Source of the DNA: Heligmosomoides polygyrus polygyrus
Lineage: Eukaryota > Nematoda > Chromadorea > Rhabditida > Heligmosomidae
Assembly (NCBI GenBank): GCA_947396885.1
Contig: OX377204.1
Coordinates: 96,296,728-96,360,727, forward strand
Direction of reading: 5' to 3'
Length of the DNA: 64,000 nt
The notes under the pieces are model-generated. The model did not search any database. It was not told the origin of the DNA and worked only from the letters and a program-made list of their open reading frames with translations. Positions 12,195 to 22,430 of the stretch are shown here, piece by piece (within the stretch, counting starts at the first letter, position 1; every line of letters begins with the position of its first letter). Made by a program: the position numbers and the translations under genes.

Positions 12195-12315
12195 GTTGAA
12201 ACCATGGACGAGAGAATTGAAGATGTTCGTTCACTTCGAGCAAGGAGGACTCATTGGAGTACTCCGGCACGCAATAGCGTGAAATGGAGACGTTGGCGAA
12301 GCTCGTTCTAGCAAA
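12195..12315 (+). mobile_element. RTE 3' terminal fragment
   Basis: Encodes LRARRTHWSTPARNSVKWRRW, aligning with the C-terminus (ARRIHWSTLA-DRDEWRR) of the longer RTE copies. 5'-truncated and without the conserved Asp-Glu. Confidence 0.6.
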
Positions 12316-12689
12316 ATGTTTTAAGCAGATGACAGATATTACAGAAAAACGGTCTTGCACGGAACTGCCAAATCAGACCCGAAACCCGAAAGCATCACGA
12401 TAATATTAATTAATTCTGTGACTCTAAAATGATCTACTAAATGGTAATTTCTTCTCTCTCTCTATAATAGCATATGATCCATGTTTTGAATTTTCATCTA
12501 ATTCTGTAACCTGGAGACATATCTTTTCGGAATTATGCCCACTGAGCGACGATGCACCTCTTTAAATCCACAGCATTCACCAACTTTATGTTTGGCTATA
12601 GGTGCGCCTCCTTTCTATAGAGTACCGTGGCCTTGAAAGACACGAAAATCGAAACAAATGTCGAAATGATGCACTTCCGCTGGACTTTC

Positions 12690-12895
12690 GCTGTTGCGAG
12701 TGGTATTATAACGCCATTTGCGCGATGGCTGGTGTGGCTGCGGCCAATGCGCAGCAGCCGTCAACTTACCGGCGCGGCATCCTTCACCGCGACATTCGTG
12801 AATCATAATTGCCGGTAGGTTTCTGGCAAGGAGTCGGTTAGGTTAATCGGTGGCTGTGATTTACCGACTCCTTCTACTGATGAATCCTGGCCCAG
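12690..12895. repeat. Dispersed repeat, relative of 11480-11615
   Basis: Shares GCGCGGCATCC-TTCACC, TTCGTGAATCA, GCCGGTAGGTTTCTGGCAAGG and a hairpin (GGAGTCGGTTA / ACCGACTCC) with 11490-11600. Non-coding. Confidence 0.5.
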
Positions 12896-13164
12896 AAGTT
12901 GCAGAAGCTTGGGTGGAAGGTACTTCCCCACCCAGCGCATTCGCCGAACTGAGATGAATTTCTTGTTTCTCTATTTTCTGCTTGAGTCATATGCGCCTCC
13001 ATTCTATAAGAAAGCAATTCGTAATCCGCCTATTAGATAGGAGAAGGTTGACTATCTCTGCGGTAATTGCTTTGTACATTGAAATTGTATACAATTGTAT
13101 ACAATAACATTTTGAAAAAATTCCGCATTGCCGTAGAACTTTTTCGACAACTTCATAGTTCTTA

Positions 13165-13636
13165 TGAGTCATGTTGTAATTTTTCAGAATTGCAGAAGCT
13201 GGAGGGCTTCCACATGAGGTGCCTCAGACGTATACTAAACGTCTCACTTAAAAATCTGATCGGATTAAAAACGACAATATCCGCAAGTCCTGCTGCTATC
13301 AGCCTACTGTGGAATCCGAAATCTGAAAACGCAGGCTAAAGTGGTTTGGACACGCAAGTTGAATGGCAGCTCAACGAATACCCACAAATTGTTGCAGAGA
13401 ACCAGACCGAGTGAATGGAAAGCCCAGCGAGCTGCACCGAAGAAGACGTGGATAAAACAAATACAAGACGACTTGAGTGAACGAGGCTTGTGTTTAGAGC
13501 GTGCGAACGAAATCGCTCTGGATCGTTTGGCATGGCAGAACTTTGTCCGTGACTCTCGCAACTCCATGGCATCCACAGCGACGTATTGGCTACGAGGACG
13601 CCCGCTAAGAGGGAGTAGGTAAGTAAGTAAGTAATT
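13165..13636 (+). mobile_element. LINE (non-LTR) 3' fragment with GTAA tail
   Basis: Frames interrupted by stops read LQKLEGFHMRCLRRIL, then KTWIKQIQDDL and LDRLAWQNFV. This is the C-terminal region that follows RT in RTE/jockey-like LINEs. It ends with a short (GTAA)n tail at about 13617-13635, typical of a 3' LINE end. A different subfamily from the RTE copies elsewhere here. Confidence 0.65.
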
Positions 13637-13995
13637 ATGAGTCGTTTTGTGTTTTTTTTGCTTTTCTTTCGCTGTGTGTAATTGTAATCATTTACGTGCC
13701 CAAATAAATGAATCAATAAATTTGTTAGGCGGTAGGTATTTTCTTTTTAGGATCATGTATGTATGTCGAGGGCTCCAACCGACTTTACTCAGCTTTCCGT
13801 CCGATACATCTGTTCTAGCAACGGTGAGGAAAAGGACAGGTATGGCAGCAGTCAAACAATCACTTCGACTCGACTCAAGCATGCACTAGATCGAGCCCCG
13901 ACGTCATTTCGAAAGTCAGAATTTGAACAGACGACTGACCTTTGCGACTCTGTTGAAAAAGCCTCACGTCCTCGTCATCACTCTGCGGTTAAGCC

Positions 13996-16900
13996 ATGTT
14001 ATTGCGAATTCTGTCCGTCGTCGGGTTATTCAACGTCGGGGTCTTCTGTCAGCTACAGTACTGCAAAGTAACAATAGCAGGACGTAAGTTCCATGTCGCT
14101 TTTAGGACACACAGCTATGGTAATATTGAATGTTGACGGTTTTCAAGCCTGCCAGGATGGAAAATGCCCTACACAGCACTCTTGCATCCTAGCCACAGAA
14201 GGTGAGGTCTGCTGCGATGAGTATAAGGTGAGTTTCAAAAACCGACGACGGGTTGACCACCATATACCTCCATTAAGTCCACAAACTACTGGGGCAGTGA
14301 TCGAAAGCTTGCTTGACTATAGCCATCGTACTCGCATTTTGCACTTCTGACATGTGGTTGACAACGCGAAATTTCGCTGGCCAGAACTCAAATTCGCTCA
14401 ATGGAGTTCCGTTTAGCAAATCCATCGCCACCGTCCACATATCTGTAATCAGTGTTTCGAGCTTTTTCACAAGATATATCTTGACCGATATCTCCAGGAT
14501 GCAGCTTAGTAGTTTTCAACTGTACAATATTGATTCTTGTTGCCTGTTTTGTTTTTTCCTGTTTACAATTACTTTAACTTATGTTTACTTTTACCTTGTT
14601 TTTCTTTTGCATGGTTATCCATGTAGTGAATAAATAAATAAATATAGGTCTCCACTTTAGATATGTTGAATTTGATATGGAAAGTGTTCAGTTTGAAACG
14701 AAAATGGTATATGTCGGTGAAATCAAAAATTTGTTCGCTGTTCAGATTGGACTCAATGTCAACGAGCCTTCTGGCTCTCAGGATAAGCCTGAACCTTCTA
14801 GGCCTGCTTCTAATCTGGGTAAGTGACATACATGCCGAAGTTTTTCAATAGGGTTTGATTTGGTAGTTTTGTTTCAGTTTTCTTTTTTCTTGGATTTAGT
14901 TTTCTTATTGTATAGGCCAAATGTTTCAACGCCCATCAACATCTCCATCAAAAATATGGGCGTTCGACAAGGCGACATCATCTAGCAAAAGTTGTTCACC
15001 GCCGCCTTGCAGTGGGTGATGAAGTCGCTCGACTGGGACGAAAAGGGGATTTGTGTGGATGGGAAATTCCTTTCGAATCTTCGTTTTGCCGACGACATCG
15101 TCATCTTCTCGACGACTATCGCTGAAGCAGAGACGATGCTGAAGGAACTGAACGAAGCAGGGATAAAAATCGGACTTCGAATAAACCGGAGGAAGGCAGA
15201 GTTAATGAAGAACGCCTGGTGGAGACCAGATCAACATTGGTGGCTCTCCTTTGACTGAAACAACATCATACTTCTACCTGGGCCGTTCCATCAACATGGA
15301 CAGCGAAATGAGGGAGGAACTATTAAGAAAGAGGAAGGCTGCGTGGTCGCGGCATATGGGTCTCTCAAAGAGGCCACCGACCAAATCTCGGATCCCGATC
15401 TACGCGCCCACCTGTTCGATTCAACCGCCCTCTCAGCGCTCTGCTACGCGCCGAAACGTGGTCTGACACTGCGTCCACGTCAAAGTCCTTGCGTACTACT
15501 TACAGAGCGCTCGAAGCGCTCGATGTAACGACTAAGAGACCCGCGGAATACACATCGAAGATGAAGCACCAATGGGCCGGTCATGTCATGCGAAGCACGG
15601 ACGATCGCTGGACAAGAAGAACAGCGGAGTGTATTCCAAGAGGGTGCAAGCGTCCTCGAAGAAGAGCTCCAACGAGATAGTCAGATGTGTTCGTCGGAAT
15701 CATCGAAAGGCAGCGTTGGTTGCCAAATTCAAATTCAGAATCGGCTGAGGGTCGTGGTCGTCATTCCAATCGAGCTATACGAACATCATGGATGACGATT
15801 GCGAGAGAAAGAAACGAATGGCGATTGCGTTGGGCTTCGCAGGACCAGTGAAGACGAGCCGCCTGAGTATCCAAGTAGGTACGTATAGGCCAAATACGCA
15901 TTCTGTGGCGACCGTGCGATCGATCCTCTTTCCTGGGATTGGCCGGGCGCTCTGTTTCCCACGGTGGCTTGCCGGTGAGGCATTTTAAACAGCCCGAGGC
16001 ACATGAAAATGGCTGACGTCGACAGTCGATAGTCGGCCCTTCTTGCTCCGCTATTCGACATCGATCGTCCCTGCGCTCCAGCGGCGAAGTCAGCCACTCC
16101 CTCGTCTATACTTCCATCCTGTCGGATGGCCATCGTGGTGCCCCAGTTCTGCAATACGGCATCGCGGCTCACTACGGGGTAACACCACCAGGAGAAAGCC
16201 GGGCGTCTAGTGAGCTATGCGCTCAACCCACGGCCTCTGGGAATTCCGTTCAATACGACCGAGGAGGATTTCTGTCTAGGGGATTTCCATTATTGCTCTA
16301 TCTCCGTCTTGTGTATGGTATTCGATGCTCATCACGTATGGCAATAAATCTCATGGAGTTGCCGTGTGTTCAGCCAGAGGACTTGGGCGAGTCCCTCAGA
16401 TATTTTCAGGTCAACGCGCGGGCGGCAAGGAGGTCACCGCAAAGGCTAGATCGCGCTGTCCTGTGTATATTGTGTTGGTGTTGATTATGTATATGTCTCT
16501 TATTTTGTATGAGTATTCTGGAGCTTTCTTCCGGAAAAGGCGCGGAGTTGGGTGGCAGGAAGCGAAGCAGAGGCGGGCAGCTTGAGCTCTATCAATACGT
16601 GGAGACAGGTAATACGATTCATGGATAGGGCTCAGTAGGACTTCTCTCACCTGGGATGGGTTCCATATGGGTGACCCTCGCGTGCTCTGGAGCGGTTAGG
16701 AGCTCTAATGGCAGGGGATCGTCTCTGCCTGTATGGCTAATGGTCGCAACACATTCAAACAGCCGTAGAAGTAGAAATGCGTGGCGCATCCCAGACAAGG
16801 ATTGAGTAACGCTTTCCTTTGCCTTTATCGTTTTCATTTTAAAGACAACCAGGAATGCAAAGACAAGACAAACCCTCACAGTGAAGAGTCGGACTGTCCG

Positions 16901-17460
16901 CAGAATTCGCACCTTTGTAACGACGCACGATATCTGTTGCTGATGTCCGAGCAGTGTCCGAGAACCTGCGGCAAATGCCCGGATCAACAACAAGACAACG
17001 CCGTAACTCCTGGTACTAGCAATCCTCCAGCGGAGTCGAACGGTACGTTCATCAGGAATTCCAGTTCTTCAACGCTTTCGTTGTAGACCCATATCTTCTG
17101 TGTTTAGACTGCGTGGACTCTGTGAATCCTCGATCAGGTGTGTCGGACTGTCCACTTCATCCACAGCTCTGCAACGACAGCCTCTACAGGCAGCTCATGT
17201 TGGAGAAGTGCCCGAAGGCATGCGGTCGATGCTCCGATCAAGGAAATCCGGACGTATCAACTGCGTCGACTGTAACGACAGGTAGTGGTTGAAGATCTTC
17301 AAAGGTACAGCACCTTCAAGGTCTATGTTTAGGCTGTTCCGACCGACTAAATCCCATAACGGGCGCCTCAGACTGTCCAAGAAGCGTCGATCTCTGCCGA
17401 AATCCTGCCTATCTCAGTTTAATGCAGGAGCAATGTCCTCGAACTTGTGGATTCTGCTGA
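13996..17460 (+). CDS. Secreted protein with three ShKT domains (gene 3), six exons
   Basis: Exons 13996-14083, 14148-14227, 14746-14818, 16845-17042, 17108-17281 and 17333-17460 join in frame (741 nt, about 246 aa). All introns are GT-AG with phases 1, 0, 1, 1, 1. Exon 1 is 88 bp, the same length as exon 1 of gene 2, and gives a signal peptide MLLRILSVVGLF... followed by LQYCKV. Exon 2 completes a six-Cys module ending GEVCCDEYK. Exon 3 is a Pro/Ser/Glu-rich linker starting IGLNVNEP. Exons 4, 5 and 6 each carry one six-Cys ShKT domain; they start ECKDKTNP, CVDSVNP and CSDRLNP and end CGKC, CGRC and CGFC-stop. The third domain is the main difference from gene 2. Intron 4 (about 2 kb) holds an RTE fragment and a SINE tail. 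Exon 6 uses the acceptor ATGTTTAG, which keeps phase. Expected to be secreted and disulfide-bonded; function unknown. I found no clear AATAAA close to the stop. Confidence 0.87.
14935..15880 (+). mobile_element. RTE fragment in intron 4 of gene 3
   Basis: Broken frames show MGVRQGDII (RT motif B region), LRFADDIVIF (motif C), YFYLGRSINMDSEM, HQWAGHVMRSTDDRW and RERNEWRLRWASQDQ at the C-terminus. Several frameshifts. It is a different RTE subfamily from the copies at 4.3-5.5 and 22.4-24.4 kb and lies in the sense direction of the host gene. Confidence 0.75.
16735..16832 (+). mobile_element. SINE tail fragment in intron 4 of gene 3
   Basis: CGTAGAAGTAGAAATGCGTGGCGCATCCCAG is the conserved 3' block of the SINE family described at 63457-63765. 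It is followed by GGATTGAGTAACGC and a CTTT-rich end about 13 bp before exon 4. Confidence 0.65.
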
Positions 17461-17782
17461 TTCTGTTCAGTCCCCAGAAGAGTAGTTACAGTGGACAAAG
17501 AGTTGTAATCTTGTTAGAATGCGTTAGAATGTAATGTTTAATAGCAATCGCGGACTGCGCCACGCATCCCATTCTTTGCATTCTTTGTGACAATGTGATG
17601 TGGTTTTGCCCACTGAATAAGATTCAAATGCCTATGTCGTTCTAAGCCACTTGTTCAACAAATTTGCGGTGCAAGTATAGGACTTATTATTTCCTCATAA
17701 TTCCTTCAACAGAGAAGCATTCTGAAGCCCTTTAAAGACATCGCAGTATATAGATAAGTTCCCATAGTTGGAAGGACTCCGA

Positions 17783-18066
17783 AGTGGATCACACATAGTG
17801 CAGTCGGAGAAGGTACAGCTAGGGTGTGCTAGGGTGTGCACCCTGCAGCGAAATTCTTGGTTCGGGTACCGCGTAAGTTGCCTGGCTGGTGACAACGAAA
17901 TGGTACCAGGCCTGTCTGATGACGATAAACCACCGAATTTCTGGTGGACTGGTCTTCGCATTTCTTCGCTTCTGTATTGGTCGTAAATTGTCGTTCACAA
18001 CCCTTTGAAGTCATTCAACAGAGGCAGAATGCATGGCACATCCAACCAAGTAATTGAATGACCTTC
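17783..18066 (+). mobile_element. tRNA-derived SINE, diverged copy
   Basis: Head with TAGTGCAGTCGGAGAAGG (A-box), then CTTGGTTCGGGTACC (B-box), and a tail with GGCAGAATGCATGGCACATCC. About 320 bp after the gene 3 stop codon. Confidence 0.6.
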
Positions 18067-18270
18067 TCGGTTTGTTTATTTTTACGTCATCATAATCGTC
18101 AAGTGGAGAAATTGAGTCAACGCTCCTCCGAAATAAAGGCCACCTGCTGGGCTACTCTGGCACGCGGTAAAAATAGATGCCGTTGCTATTATTGAGAAGA
18201 AGTCGGCAGCTGCTTTGAAGGATTCTTTTTGTCTACTCCTGAGAAGTTTATATGTCTGGGCAAACGGTAA

Positions 18271-18556
18271 GAGTGTGCGTGGTATGAGGAGGCGGCGACT
18301 GTCGCGTGCACTCCAAATCAAGGGTTCTTGGTTCGACTCCAGCCTAGCGCAACTAAGCCTTCCATCCCTGAGTCGTTGATTTAGGAGAAGGCTTGTCCGG
18401 GAAGGATACTGACTTGTCTATGGCTGACCACAGTATGCCATTGCATCGGCCAGGCACGTATTGAGATCATCTTTACGACATCCCGTAGAAGTAGAATGCA
18501 TGGCGCATCCCAAAAGTGATTGATCAACGCCGTCCTTTACCCTTTTGTCCATTGTG
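18271..18556 (+). mobile_element. tRNA-derived SINE
   Basis: Head GGTATGAGGAGGCGGCGACTGTC and a well-preserved B-box GGTTCGACTCC (about 18331-18342). Body with CTTCCATCCCTGAG and GTCCGGGAAGGATACTGA, and tail CGTAGAAGTAGAATGCATGG plus CGCATCCC. The intact B-box supports the tRNA origin. Confidence 0.75.
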
Positions 18557-18599
18557 AAGGATATTTCCTGCTTGTCCATTAATGTCAGTCAACGTCATC

Positions 18600-18790
18600 A
18601 CAGCGTTCAATATCCCCACAAAATGCGAAGAACGTCCGTGAGTCCACGCGTGCGTCCGTCCGATTTGTGAGCAATTGAGTCAGTTGTGTATAAGCTTCCA
18701 TTAGATGTCGTTAATCGCCGTCTGAGACGCACGAATCGATCGATACTAGTCGATAAATCAATTCGCATGGCGATTTCGCATGAGTTGTGC
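18600..18790. repeat. GTCCGTCCG / TCGATCGAT repeat unit
   Basis: Contains CACGCGTGCGTCCGTCCG and CGAATCGATCGATACTAGTC, the paired motif classes found in the satellites at 1-2480, 8.4-9.6 and 43.5-44.0 kb. Confidence 0.5.
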
Positions 18791-19017
18791 CTGCTTGAAG
18801 GCACGGATTGATGTTGGCCAGCATTGCTGGGATACGCCATGCCATTCACTTCCTGTCGATATCATTGGCTCCTTTAGAAATTCTTCTGGAATTATCGGAG
18901 CCATCCAACCAGAAGACGTGCGTGCCCGACGCATTCTACTCCCCCTCCCCCGTGTTGTTATGTTGCGGAATTCCGCCAAGACTCTCACGCCGTACTCTCA
19001 AGCGGCAATCGAAGCCA

Positions 19018-19036
19018 CGTACGTACGTACGTACTC
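19018..19036. repeat. (ACGT)n microsatellite
   Basis: Short run of ACGTACGTACGTACGT. Confidence 0.85.
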
Positions 19037-19039
19037 GAC

Positions 19040-19375
19040 ATGCTCTCCGGAGCGCTTTCCGACCGACCGCCTCGACCACTGAAGCGTATCGATCCCGTCG
19101 TCGACGATGACGACGAAGAGGTTCTTTGGGTCCAAATAGACTCGCCAGGTGCAAAGAGACTCGGTCATGTCGCGGATATTGCCGACGACGAGTTGGCCGG
19201 CCAGCCAGCTAGCCAGCCGGACGACCGCCCATTTAACGTTGCCTCTACTGCTTGCGGAGGTTCGGCTTCGGCTATGCATTCGTTCTGCCGAGTCCCTTCT
19301 CGTGTTAAATTAAGTTATATCAAACTCTTGCATGATTTTAGGTTTTCTCAGCTTAATTGCCAATGCTTGTATTAA
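19040..19375 (+). other. Unassigned ORF, 111 codons
   Basis: Open frame with an acidic run VVDDDDEEVLWVQ and a Gln/Ala/Pro stretch. I recognise no domain, and overlapping frames on both strands are also open. It may be a by-product; listed because no repeat family explains the stretch. Confidence 0.2.
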
Positions 19376-19423
19376 CCAGTGAAGCCAAACCATAAAGTAT
19401 TATCGATTTCTAGTAGATCATTT

Positions 19424-19453
19424 GTTGTTGTTGTTGTTGTTGTTGTTGTTGCA
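19424..19453. repeat. (GTT)n microsatellite
   Basis: Nine or more tandem GTT triplets followed by GCAGC. Confidence 0.9.
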
Positions 19454-19735
19454 GCATCTGTAATTTGGTGCTATTTTGTTGTTTTTTGATGATTCATTAG
19501 CATTGTATTCACTTTTTTAAATATTTTCCTTCTAAAAATGTAACAAATTTAGGACTTATGAGGCTATAAATTTGACTTCATCGAAATTAGACACCTGTTT
19601 TAACACGCTCGGTGTCCTTGGAATAGTTGTACCGGTTAACCCAATTCAGTTATAAAAATGCTAAATTGCTAAATTTACATTTATTTTTAATTTTTAATTT
19701 TAAATTGATTTTTTTTTTGCAAGAATTGCTAGCAC

Positions 19736-21402
19736 CATGTATACCATTTTCACGTCGAATTGGACACTCTCCTGGGCTAGTCTAAGACTTTTGAAATCAA
19801 AGAGAACTGTACCAAGTCGAAATGAACTTCAAGCAGGTCAAACTTCAGACTCAACAAGGTGGTTAAAATATTTTTTTGCTCAAGGAAAATTTGGTATGAC
19901 TGACTTTGAATTTTTAAGTTAACCTGCCCCAATAGGTGTAATAACTTTACAGAATTTTTACCTTTGGAAAAAATAACAAAATAAAATTTCCCTTAGAACA
20001 CAGCAAAAAGCAATCACATAGCGCACTAAAAGATCCGATCGCGCCGCCTCGCGCTCGAAAAGCTCAGCGCGATTTTTATTCGATTGATAGTGTAGACGAG
20101 ACGTCTACGCGACTTGACCAGATTCTTTGCTCGCCTAAATCCAAGTTCCGATTGCCATGTGGAATTGACCAAATGAGCTAGACGCTCTCCACAGGTGGTT
20201 AATACCTCAAACTTGGGTAATTAAACCACCTGTGGAGAGTGTCTAGCACATTTGGTCAATTCCGCGTGGTAATCCGAACTTGGATTTTGGTGAGCAAACC
20301 ATCTGGTCAAGTCGCGTAGACGTCTCGTGCACACATAGTGTAAATGTTACTTACATAAAGCTACCAAATAAGGATATATTAGTTCTTTACAGCTGTTTTT
20401 GTTGCATCGTTTACTGGTGTGAAACTCCGTGCAAGCAGAATTGTTACTATCAATCGAATAAAAATCACGACACCTTGAACAAAGTGTATGGCGCAATCTC
20501 TTTTCCTTTTTTAGAACTAAAAACGGCCGCCTTCCTGCCCTTTAAAACAAACTTTAAGCCACTATTTTTCCTCGAAATTCCTGCTTTTCTATTTTCCTGT
20601 TTTTCGTCGAAAGATGAAAAAAATTTATAAAAATTCAACCAATGTGTTCAGTTAATGGGAAGCGAATGGAAACTCCAAAGAAAATTATACTCAAACGTTT
20701 CTTGAACAAACAATTGCACAAACCCCACAATGCGGCCATTTTTAATGCCACATAAAGCGATTGCGCCATGCACTCGCCGAAGGCGTCTTGATTTTTGTTC
20801 GATGGACAGTAAAAATTTCTGCTTGCATGGAATTTCACACTTGGAAACGATAAAACGTCAAAATAACTATAAAGAACCCACATGTCCATTGGTTGGCTTT
20901 TGAAATCCTACTTAATATCTAATGCTGCCGTTTCAATGCTACATTGTTCCTGGTTTGTGTTTTTTCCTTTTTTTAGTCGCATGGCCTATTTTGTTTGTTG
21001 TTCTCACATAGAGTGCGCGTCCTTTAGACGCAGTTAAATAAATAATAAATAAATAAAATATCATCACTATGGAGATTCATGTGACACCATTTGCACTATC
21101 AATCAGATAAAAATGGCGGCGAGGTTTTCAAGTCCATGGCGCGATCTGTTCTTTTAGTGCGCTATACGATTTCTTATTTTTGTGCTTTGAGAATTTGAGT
21201 TTATTATTTTTCTCAAAAATAGAAATTTTATGCAATTATTATGCTTATTGGGGCAGTCACTTGCCAAATTTTTGAGCAACCAAATTTTCCTTGAACAAAT
21301 ATTATTCTAAGCATCTTATTTGTAGTTTAAGCTGCCTGATAGTCATTTCGATTTGGAAGAGTTTGCTTTGATTTCAAAACTCTTCAACCGTCTTAGAAGA
21401 GT
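19736..21402. mobile_element. Long-TIR foldback DNA transposon, copy B
   Basis: Starts TATACCATTTTCACGTCGAA-TTGGACACTCTCC and ends with the inverted form CGTCTTAGAAGAGTGTC. Internal blocks match copies A and C: ATCGAATAAAAATC, TATGGCGCAATCTC, and GCGCCATGCACTCG inverted. No transposase is visible. A separate hairpin MITE lies within it. Confidence 0.65.
20090..20336. mobile_element. Hairpin MITE, about 115-bp arms
   Basis: The left arm from GAGACGTCTACGCGACTTGA (about 20098) pairs with the right arm ending TCAAGTCGCGTAGACGTCTC (about 20326). Matching inner blocks such as GGTCAATTCC and CACCTGTGGAGAG face a short loop around 20205-20220. Arm identity is high, suggesting recent activity. Confidence 0.75.
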
Positions 21403-21489
21403 GTCTTTGGATGCTAGATTGGTCTGGGCAGAACCCGAACTGTGGACCTCGATTCGGTGTGCAAGTGACAGCCAGAGCCTCCTCCGACT

Positions 21490-21670
21490 GCGCTACCACG
21501 TGCCCACTATTGATTACTGTGATCAAACACGTTTGCCAGTTCTCATATTCTGTGAGCGCTCTTCACATGCGTATCATGCCCATTTCTGCACGCGGCGATG
21601 TGCTCACAACTGGCTGGACAGATGCACGCACGGACGCACGGACGTCTTTTCGTTTTCGCTTTGTATTTTA
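21490..21670. repeat. Dispersed/tandem repeat unit
   Basis: Shares GATCAAACACGTTTGCCAGTTCTCA, TTCTGTGAGCG and a GGACAGATGCACGCACGGAC block with units near 22230-22400 and 24530-24670. Confidence 0.6.
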
Positions 21671-21715
21671 AGAATATGTCGAAGGTTTGATGAGCATAAA
21701 TGGACAAATGGCCTT

Positions 21716-22008
21716 CAGCAAAGGATAAAGGGATAAAGGACAGCGATATCCAATGCCTTTTGAGATGCACCACGCCTTCTACTTCCACGGGATGTTGTGG
21801 AGGCGATTTGACCCATACAATCCCTTGCGGTGACCGGCCGATGAACAAGTCAGCGCTTTATCCTTTCCAGACAAGTCTGTTATCAGTTTACCGACTCCGT
21901 AGGAATGGAAGGATTGGTTGGCCTGGGCGAGAAATCCGAACCGGGAACATGATATCGGGTGCACGCTACAGTAAGCACCTCTTTCGACTGCGCTACACGC
22001 CACACAGG
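21716..22008 (-). mobile_element. tRNA-derived SINE, minus strand
   Basis: Reverse-strand copy: the plus strand shows GGATAAAGG (tail), then TGCACCACGCCTTCTACTTC, CGACTCCGTAGGAATGGAAG, the inverted head and CGACTGCGCTACACGCC, the complement of the A-box. Confidence 0.75.
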
Positions 22009-22430
22009 GCTCGAACTCGCATCGTTTTGACTTCGTTGCCGCACAGGTGCTGCGAAATACCGAGCGCTGTGGTTGGCTATATCCACATGGAACACGCCAC
22101 GAGGAAATAACACCATTCATGCATCCAGGCGTCTCAATCCATCTTCATCACTTTTTGCCGCTACGTCGTCCATTTACAGGCTTCTCATAAAGTGCATTAT
22201 GTGACAGACGGACGGACACGTACCCACTATTGATTACCATGATCAATTACGTTGACAGTTCTCATTTTCTGTGAGCGATCTTCACATGTGCATTACACTC
22301 ATTTCTCCTGAGGAGTCACGCGATGTGTTCAGAAATGGCCGGACAGACACACGCACGGACTTACGGACGTCTTGTTTCGCATTCTTTGTGATAAATTGAC
22401 AGCAATTTGTCCATTTATGTATCTCAATAT
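22009..22430. repeat. Repeat unit flanking the RTE copy, left side
   Basis: Contains CAGGGCTCGAACTCGCATCG, CCACATGGAACACGCCACGAG, GCCGCTACGTCGTCCATTTAC and GGCCGGACAGACACACGCACGG. The same blocks recur, partly reordered, at 24467-24820. Confidence 0.65.

Noticed and set aside
16411..16993. Minus-strand ORFs over the first ShKT exon of gene 3
   Set aside because: The plus-strand frame has the six-cysteine pattern and matching splice phases; the minus frames have neither.
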